Assembly (NCBI GenBank): GCA_903940375.1
Contig: CAJAKT010000398.1
Location: 1 to 5,315 of the forward strand
Source of the DNA: an uncultured bacterium
GTDB lineage: Bacteria; Actinomycetota; Actinomycetes; S36-B12
Direction of reading: 5' to 3'
DNA length: 5,315 nucleotides
The position numbers were made by a program, and so were the translations under genes. The notes below the pieces were generated by a model. It ran no database searches and had not been told where the DNA came from. It worked only from the letters and a program-made list of their open reading frames with translations. This document shows positions 1 through 3,620 of this stretch, piece after piece (positions within the stretch are counted from its first letter, which is position 1; the number at the start of each line of letters is the position of its first letter).

Positions 1-404
1 ATCCACGTCGCCCCGACGGCAAGCGCCGAGCTCATCTGGTACGCGCCGTGGTAGGTGCCGTTGGACGCCCGGTAGTTGGCGTGACTCTCGCGCAGCATGA
101 TGCATCGACGCTCATCCTCGTTACCCGGCACGAACCACTTGCCCTGGTACAGGCTCGGCAGGAAGCCCAGCAGGTCGGCCGCCTGACGGTCGCCGCGCGC
201 GAGAGCACTCTCGCGATCATCCGAGGTGGCAGGTGCGGGCTGAGCAGCATCGGCCGGTGCGGTCGGCTCCTGGCCTTCGGGATAGAAGATGTCGTCAGCG
301 AGGACGTTCGCCCCGTCGGCTGCTCTGGCCGCGCCGGAGGAGACGGCGGTGACGGTCAGCAGGGCGACAACGGCAAGGGCCGTGGCACCAATCTGTCGAC
401 GCAT
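1..404 (-). CDS. Secreted lysozyme-fold transglycosylase/Rpf-like protein (C-terminus cut by window edge)
   Basis: Probably an exported peptidoglycan-cleaving enzyme (lytic transglycosylase/resuscitation-promoting-factor type) acting in the cell wall. Translating back from the ATG at 404 gives 134 full codons before the window ends. Residues 1-28 look like a Sec signal peptide: MRRQ, a hydrophobic core ALAVVALLTVTAV, then an A-R-A cleavage motif. A Pro/Ala-rich linker follows at about 44-62. From residue 101 the sequence CIMLRESHANYRASNG, then HGAYQMS, has the order seen in Rpf and SLT-like domains: Cys, a catalytic Glu (E106) in RES, N-Y, then G-A-Y-Q near 120-123. The start is supported by AGGAG seven bases upstream. 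The gene is monocistronic-looking, 228 bp downstream of phoH2 in the same direction, behind a CRP-type site. The rest of the catalytic domain and any LysM or other binding module lie outside the window, so the exact subfamily is open. Confidence 0.8.
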   Translation of the reverse strand, partial: MRRQIGATALAVVALLTVTAVSSGAARAADGANVLADDIFYPEGQEPTAPADAAQPAPATSDDRESALARGDRQAADLLGFLPSLYQGKWFVPGNEDERRCIMLRESHANYRASNGTYHGAYQMSSALAVGATW

Positions 405-411
405 ACACGCA

Positions 412-416
412 CTCCT
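412..416 (-). promoter_or_regulatory. Shine-Dalgarno for the secreted transglycosylase-like gene
   Basis: AGGAG on the minus strand, seven bases before the ATG at 404. It fixes the start of the partial secreted protein and agrees with the signal peptide beginning there. Confidence 0.75.
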
Positions 417-457
417 GAGGTGTCCGGGGAAGCCGGGCGAAACTCAATGAACCTCTA

Positions 458-476
458 CCGTGGCGAAAGATCACGG
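458..476 (-). other. Small hairpin in the predicted leader of the transglycosylase-like gene
   Basis: Arms CCGTG (458-462) and CACGG (472-476) are perfect reverse complements around a nine-base loop. The hairpin lies in the presumed 5' leader (about 405-518), some 54 bases before the start codon. It is too small to call a riboswitch or terminator. I do not see recognisable c-di-AMP (ydaO-type) riboswitch signature sequences here. Confidence 0.3.
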
Positions 477-495
477 GAATGTCACGCGAATGAGC

Positions 496-511
496 CGTGG
501 GTAAGGTCACA
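496..511 (-). promoter_or_regulatory. Possible degenerate second CRP/GlxR site with tandem half-sites
   Basis: The plus strand carries TCACA twice in a row (507-511, 512-516). On the minus strand this is TGTGATGTGA. The downstream copy can be paired as TGTGA-N6-CCACG, matching 8 of 10 half-site bases of the CRP/GlxR consensus. It would lie at or just past the predicted transcription start, where binding would block rather than activate. This is inferred only. Confidence 0.25.
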
Positions 512-515
512 TCAC

Positions 516-535
516 ATGTCCGACATTATGGACAT
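516..535. promoter_or_regulatory. Inverted repeat overlapping the candidate -10: possible operator
   Basis: ATGTCC (516-521) and GGACAT (530-535) are exact reverse complements separated by eight bases. The repeat covers the candidate minus-strand -10 element at 525-530, a typical place for a repressor operator. The binding protein is unknown. Confidence 0.4.
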
Positions 536-554
536 TAGTTCGCTGCCGCCACAA
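525..554 (-). promoter_or_regulatory. Candidate sigma70-type promoter for the transglycosylase-like gene
   Basis: On the minus strand TTGTGG (549-554) could serve as -35 and CATAAT (525-530, five of six bases matching TATAAT) as -10, with 18 bases between. Transcription would begin near 518, leaving a leader of roughly 114 nt. This spacing places the CRP-type palindrome centre at about -70, a usual class I activation distance. Promoter calls by eye in high-GC DNA are unreliable, so this is moderate to low confidence. Confidence 0.4.
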
Positions 555-580
555 ACCAAGGGGCGACTCAGGGCTGCCTG

Positions 581-596
581 TGTGACGGGCCTCACA
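581..596. promoter_or_regulatory. CRP/GlxR-type binding site (TGTGA-N6-TCACA)
   Basis: TGTGA at 581-585 and TCACA at 592-596 are perfect half-sites with exactly six bases between, the consensus of cAMP-receptor-family regulators (E. coli CRP, mycobacterial Crp, corynebacterial GlxR). It sits in the gap upstream of the secreted transglycosylase-like gene and about 70 bp before its candidate transcription start. From established knowledge, rpf genes in Mycobacterium tuberculosis and Corynebacterium glutamicum are controlled by this regulator family. Since phoH2 reads towards this site and ends at 633, the likely target is the downstream hydrolase gene. Confidence 0.65.
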
Positions 597-599
597 GTC

Positions 600-620
600 C
601 TATCCACAGGTTTGTCCACA
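600..620. repeat. Two direct DnaA-box-like nonamers
   Basis: TTGTCCACA at 612-620 matches the actinobacterial DnaA-box consensus exactly. CTATCCACA at 600-608 differs from the classical TTATCCACA by one base. Both have the same orientation and are 12 bp apart, with TCCACAGG shared at 603-610 and 615-622. They begin just after the phoH2 stop codon. No dnaA, dnaN or AT-rich unwinding region is present, so this is not an oriC; DnaA titration or gene regulation would be alternatives. The repeat could also be part of a weak phoH2 3' structure. Confidence 0.45.
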
Positions 621-632
621 GGAGGATGACGA

Positions 633-1949
633 CTACAGGTTGATGTCCTCGAGCATCTCGGTGACCAGCGCCGCGATCGGCGATCGCTCCGAGCGCGTGA
701 GCGTGACATGCGCGAACAGCGGGTGGCCCTTGAGCTTCTCCACCACCGCCACGACGCCGTCATGCCGGCCGACCCGGAGATTGTCGCGCTGGGCAACGTC
801 ATGTGTCAGCACCACACGGCTGTCCCGGCCGATCCGCGACAGCACCGTGAGCAGGACGTTGCGCTCGAGTGACTGTGCCTCGTCGACGATGACGAACGCA
901 TCATGCAGCGACCGGCCACGGATGTGGGTCAACGGCAGCACCTCGAGCATCCCGCGGTCGACGATCTCCTCGACAACCTCCTGCGTCGTGACGGCACCGA
1001 GGGTGTCGAAGACCGCCTGACCCCAGGGCGACATCTTCTCCGCCTCCGACCCGGGCAGGTACCCGAGCTCCTGACCACCGACCGCGAACAGCGGCCGGAA
1101 CACGATCACCTTGCGGTGCTGACGACGCTCCAGCACCGCCTCCAGCCCTGCGCACAGGGCAAGGGCGCTCTTGCCGGTGCCCGCCCTGCCGCCGAGCGAC
1201 ACGATGCCGATCTCGGGGTCCATCAGCAGATCCAGCGCAATGCGCTGCTCAGCGCTGCGCCCGTGGATGCCGAAGGCCTCCCGATCCCCTCGCACGAGAC
1301 GGACCCGCTTGTCGGCCGTCACCCGGCCAAGGGCGCTACCGCGATCGGACAGCATCACCAGGCCGGTGTGGCACGGCAGGTCCAGAGCCGCCTCGAGATC
1401 GATGACCTGCTCGTCGTAGAGCCGATCGACGTCGGCGACGGACACGTCGATCTCCGTCATTCCGGTGAAGCCGGTCTCGACGACGAGCTCGGCGCGGTAC
1501 TCCTCCGCCGGCAGCCCGACCGACGAGGCCTTGACCCGCATGGGCAGGTCCTTGCTGACGAGGACCACGGCCTTGCCGTCCGCCTGCAGGTTGCGCGCGA
1601 CGGCCAGGATCCGGGTGTCGTTGTCGCCGAGCCGCAGTCCGCTCGGCAGGACGCTGACGTCGGTGTGGTTGAGCTCGACGCGCACGGTGCCGCCGGACTC
1701 ACCGACCGCCATCGGCTCGTCAAGCCGGCCGTTCTCGATCCGCAGGTCGTCCATGAGCCGCAGCGCCTGCCGCGCGAAGTAGCCGAGTTCGGGATGGCTG
1801 CGTTTGGCCTCTAACTCCGTGACGACCACGACAGGGATGACCACGTCGTGCTCGTCGAACCGCGTCAATGCACGCGGATCCGAGAGCAGGACGGAGGTGT
1901 CGAGGACGTAGGTGCGACGGACGTCTGGCGCGAAGTGCGCTGCGGGCAC
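633..1949 (-). CDS. phoH2: PhoH2: PIN-domain/PhoH ATPase fusion (RNA helicase-RNase)
   Basis: A 438-residue cytoplasmic protein with two modules. The N-terminal PIN nuclease domain (about 12-150) shows YVLDTSVLL with D17, E46 in VTELEAKR, D109/D111 in GDNDTRILA, and D134, the expected metal-binding acids. The C-terminal PhoH P-loop ATPase (about 225-438) has Walker A GRAGTGKS (254-261), the family stretch RPLFAVGGQELGYLPGSEAEK (split at 285-305), HIRGRSL (342-348), Walker B VIVDEAQ (353-359) and THDVAQRDN (382-390). Mycobacterial PhoH2 is known to couple ATP-dependent RNA unwinding to RNA cleavage. The GTG start has AGGAGG five bases upstream. It follows the DUF1275 gene by 75 bp. Both domains look intact. 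In mycobacteria an antitoxin-like gene (phoAT) precedes phoH2; none fits in the gap here. Confidence 0.95.
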   Translation of the reverse strand: MPAAHFAPDVRRTYVLDTSVLLSDPRALTRFDEHDVVIPVVVVTELEAKRSHPELGYFARQALRLMDDLRIENGRLDEPMAVGESGGTVRVELNHTDVSVLPSGLRLGDNDTRILAVARNLQADGKAVVLVSKDLPMRVKASSVGLPAEEYRAELVVETGFTGMTEIDVSVADVDRLYDEQVIDLEAALDLPCHTGLVMLSDRGSALGRVTADKRVRLVRGDREAFGIHGRSAEQRIALDLLMDPEIGIVSLGGRAGTGKSALALCAGLEAVLERRQHRKVIVFRPLFAVGGQELGYLPGSEAEKMSPWGQAVFDTLGAVTTQEVVEEIVDRGMLEVLPLTHIRGRSLHDAFVIVDEAQSLERNVLLTVLSRIGRDSRVVLTHDVAQRDNLRVGRHDGVVAVVEKLKGHPLFAHVTLTRSERSPIAALVTEMLEDINL

Positions 1950-1954
1950 GTGAG

Positions 1955-1960
1955 CCTCCT
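1955..1960 (-). promoter_or_regulatory. Strong Shine-Dalgarno setting the phoH2 GTG start
   Basis: AGGAGG on the minus strand, five bases before GTG at 1949. It decides in favour of this non-ATG start, which also places the PIN motif (D17) at the usual distance from the N terminus. Confidence 0.8.
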
Positions 1961-2000
1961 GAAGCAGGCCACCTGCCCGGTGACCCGGTGCGGTTATCAG

Positions 2001-2016
2001 GCGGGCGGTTGCCCGC
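2001..2016 (-). other. GC-rich hairpin between the DUF1275 gene and phoH2
   Basis: GCGGGC (2001-2006) and GCCCGC (2011-2016) form a perfect six-pair stem with a four-base loop, nine bases past the DUF1275 stop codon. No T-tract follows on the minus strand, so it is not a classical intrinsic terminator. It may slow transcription, protect an mRNA 3' end, or partly uncouple phoH2 from the upstream genes. A further small stem, GCAGG/CCTGC, lies nearer the phoH2 ribosome-binding site. Confidence 0.4.
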
Positions 2017-2024
2017 GGCTGTGC

Positions 2025-2813
2025 CTAAACCGTAGGGTCCGGATTCGGTTGCGAGCCGGTGACACGCCGCGCAAATAGCGCCACGACGATGACGATCACC
2101 GCCGACCCGCCGGTCAGTCCCAGGCGCGAGAGCGGGCCGACACCGGCGACCGCCGTCGACGCACCAAGGGTCCAGGCCAGCGGGAAGGCCGCAGCCCGAC
2201 GTGCCAGTTTCGGCCACGTCGTCTCCGTGCGGTCAAGGCGGGAGGCCACCCCGTACCGAACTGCATCGAGATAGGCATTGGTCGACGCGAGCACCGGAGC
2301 GCGCATCCCTCCCCCGCTGATGAACACCATGCCGAGGATCGCCACGGAGAACGCGGCCATGCCGACAGCGAGGGCGGTGGCCCACCACGCCGACGACCAC
2401 AGCTCACCGACCGCTGCCGGACCCGTCTTCGACCCCGGCGCGATCTGCTCGCCCACACCGGATGCCGCGAAGACGAGCACCGCCGCCGCGATCATGAGAG
2501 CCCGCGAGCCATTCGGTCCGGCGAGCCACGGACGCAGGAACCGAGCGAGCACGATGCAGGCGACGCCCAGCCCGCAGCCGAGTACCGAGACGATTGCCAG
2601 GACCGCGATGGCCGGAGCGTCGATCATCATCGTGGTGCCGATGACGAGATTGCCCGCCTGATTCGCCGTGAACACACCGAGGTGCCGATACCCGACACCG
2701 TCAAGCGCTCCCGCGACAAAGGTGATGACGAGGACCACGAAGAACGGCCGGCGGAAGACGATGCTCGCGTCGACGTCGACCAGTGAGCTCCCGGTCAATG
2801 GCGTGCGGGTCAC
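2025..2813 (-). CDS. DUF1275/YoaK-family integral membrane protein
   Basis: A 262-residue protein with about six hydrophobic segments (roughly 24-41, 67-92, 104-120, 142-166, 207-227, 235-249). The stretch TFVAGALDGVGYRHLGVFTANQAGNLV (31-57) carries the family hallmark: a first helix with A-G-x-x-D, then F-T-A-N-x-x-G-N. These proteins sit in the cytoplasmic membrane; their function is not established. The start is placed at GTG 2813 because it shares GTGA with the prenyltransferase stop, a translational-coupling overlap, and puts the first helix near residue 24. The reading frame runs open to an ATG at 2930, but that would lie inside the well-conserved prenyltransferase end. A TTG five codons further in is possible. 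The Shine-Dalgarno is weak, as expected for coupling. The C-terminal tail (about 253-262) is short and polar. Confidence 0.8.
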   Translation of the reverse strand: MTRTPLTGSSLVDVDASIVFRRPFFVVLVITFVAGALDGVGYRHLGVFTANQAGNLVIGTTMMIDAPAIAVLAIVSVLGCGLGVACIVLARFLRPWLAGPNGSRALMIAAAVLVFAASGVGEQIAPGSKTGPAAVGELWSSAWWATALAVGMAAFSVAILGMVFISGGGMRAPVLASTNAYLDAVRYGVASRLDRTETTWPKLARRAAAFPLAWTLGASTAVAGVGPLSRLGLTGGSAVIVIVVALFARRVTGSQPNPDPTV

Positions 2814-3577
2814 GTCCCGAAGCGGCGCTGCCGCTCCGCATACGCTCGCAGTGCGCGCAGGAAGTCGACGTGCCGGAAGTCGGGCCAGTAGGCCTCGCAG
2901 AAGTAGAACTCCGAATGCGCGCTCTGCCACATCAGGAAGCCGGACAGTCGCTGCTCGCCCGAGGTGCGGATGACGAGATCGGGATCGGGCTGGCCCTTCG
3001 TGTAGAGATGCTCAGAGATGTGCTCGGGTTCAAGCAGCTGAGCGAGCTCATCGAGTGAGGTGCCCTGCGCGGAGTGCTCGTGCAGCAGTGACCGCACCGC
3101 ATCGACCACCTCGCGTCGGCCTCCGTACCCGACGGCGACGTTGACGAGCGATCCGTCGACGGTCGATGTCGCCTCCTCGGCCTCCTTCAGCAACCGCGAC
3201 GTGTGCGCCGGCAGCAGGTCGAGTGCACCCACGGGGTGCAGTCGCCAGCGACCCTGCTCCACCAGGCCGGTAACCGTGTCCTCGATGATGCCCAGCAAGG
3301 CCTCAAGCTCTGCCGGCGGACGATTCAGGTTGTCAGTGGAGAGCAGCCACAGCGTGACGACCTCGACACCGGCCTCGTCGCACCAGTCGAGGAACTCGAC
3401 GATCTTGGCTGCGCCCGCACGATGGCCTGCAGAGGACGACGCACCCTGCTCGCTCGCCCACCGCCGGTTGCCGTCGAGGATGACGCCCACATGGCGGGGC
3501 CGGCGGTCGGCCGGGATCTGCGCATACAGGCGTCGCTCGTAGACGCCGTACACGAGATCGCTGAGACCCACCGACAC
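2810..3577 (-). CDS. uppS: UppS-family cis-prenyltransferase, probably short-chain (Z-farnesyl diphosphate synthase-like)
   Basis: A 255-residue soluble or membrane-peripheral enzyme that adds isopentenyl diphosphate in cis to an allylic diphosphate, feeding lipid-carrier synthesis. Family regions are all present: HVGVILDGNRRWA (29-41) with catalytic D35, the N74-84 region STDNLNRP (80-87), NVAVGYGGRREVVDA (146-160), and PDPDLVIRTSGEQRLSGFL (split at 197-215) with the diphosphate-binding RTSGEQR, then FYFCEAYWPDF near 224-234. The C terminus, FRHVDFLRALR, closely resembles mycobacterial Rv1086, a Z,E-farnesyl diphosphate synthase. L78 in WLLSTDN stands where E. coli UppS has the chain-length residue A69 and Rv1086 has Leu84, which favours a short product. 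It lies 43 bp after the YyaL-like gene and overlaps the DUF1275 gene by 4 bp. GTG at 3577 or 3571 could be the start; the latter has better ribosome-binding spacing. Confidence 0.92.
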   Translation of the reverse strand: MSVGLSDLVYGVYERRLYAQIPADRRPRHVGVILDGNRRWASEQGASSSAGHRAGAAKIVEFLDWCDEAGVEVVTLWLLSTDNLNRPPAELEALLGIIEDTVTGLVEQGRWRLHPVGALDLLPAHTSRLLKEAEEATSTVDGSLVNVAVGYGGRREVVDAVRSLLHEHSAQGTSLDELAQLLEPEHISEHLYTKGQPDPDLVIRTSGEQRLSGFLMWQSAHSEFYFCEAYWPDFRHVDFLRALRAYAERQRRFGT

Positions 3578-3581
3578 TCCC
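3577..3581 (-). promoter_or_regulatory. Shine-Dalgarno that favours the second GTG (3571) of the prenyltransferase
   Basis: GGGAG on the minus strand ends inside the first GTG and lies five bases before the second GTG at 3571. If used, the protein begins two residues later than the longest reading (253 residues). No conserved residue is affected. Confidence 0.45.
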
Positions 3582-3587
3582 GCCTGC

Positions 3588-3610
3588 TCGCGTCACGGCG
3601 TGAGCCGCGA
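3588..3610 (-). other. Bulged inverted repeat between the YyaL-like gene and the prenyltransferase gene
   Basis: The outer arms TCGCG (3588-3592) and CGCGA (3606-3610) enclose TCAC-GGC-GTGA (3593-3603), giving a nine-pair stem with a two-base bulge. It fills about half of the 43-bp gap. No T-run follows, so termination is unproven; it could be an RNA-processing or stability element or an operator. Confidence 0.35.
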
Positions 3611-3620
3611 CATCGTCAGG

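Noticed and set aside
405..518. c-di-AMP (ydaO-type) riboswitch in the leader, as found before some actinobacterial rpf genes
   Set aside because: No recognisable conserved core sequences or multi-helix layout could be seen; only one small hairpin is present.
571..622. Intrinsic terminator after phoH2 built from CCTGTG (577-582) and CACAGG (605-610 or 617-622)
   Set aside because: The stems are short, have long loops and compete with each other, and no T-tract follows on the minus strand. CRP-type and DnaA-box readings explain the repeats better.
48..629. Plus-strand ORF of 193 codons covering the secreted-protein gene and the regulatory gap
   Set aside because: It is antisense to a gene with signal peptide, catalytic motif and Shine-Dalgarno. 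Its own translation shows no domain and it crosses the palindromes and DnaA-box-like sites.
903..1814. Long plus-strand ORF (303 codons) antisense to phoH2
   Set aside because: High-GC codon structure opens the opposite frame. The protein is rich in H, R, D and Q with no recognisable motif, while the minus strand encodes an intact PIN-PhoH protein.
1720..2217. Minus-strand ORF (165 codons) spanning the DUF1275-phoH2 junction, considered as a PhoAT-like antitoxin
   Set aside because: It runs out of frame deep into both neighbours, is Arg/Gly/Pro/Cys-rich like other shadow frames, and shows no DNA-binding or antitoxin motif.
2814..2930. Extended N-terminus of the DUF1275 protein from an ATG at 2930
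   Set aside because: This part overlaps the conserved prenyltransferase C terminus and encodes an Arg/Ala/Leu-rich shadow stretch. GTG 2813 with a 4-bp overlap is more credible.
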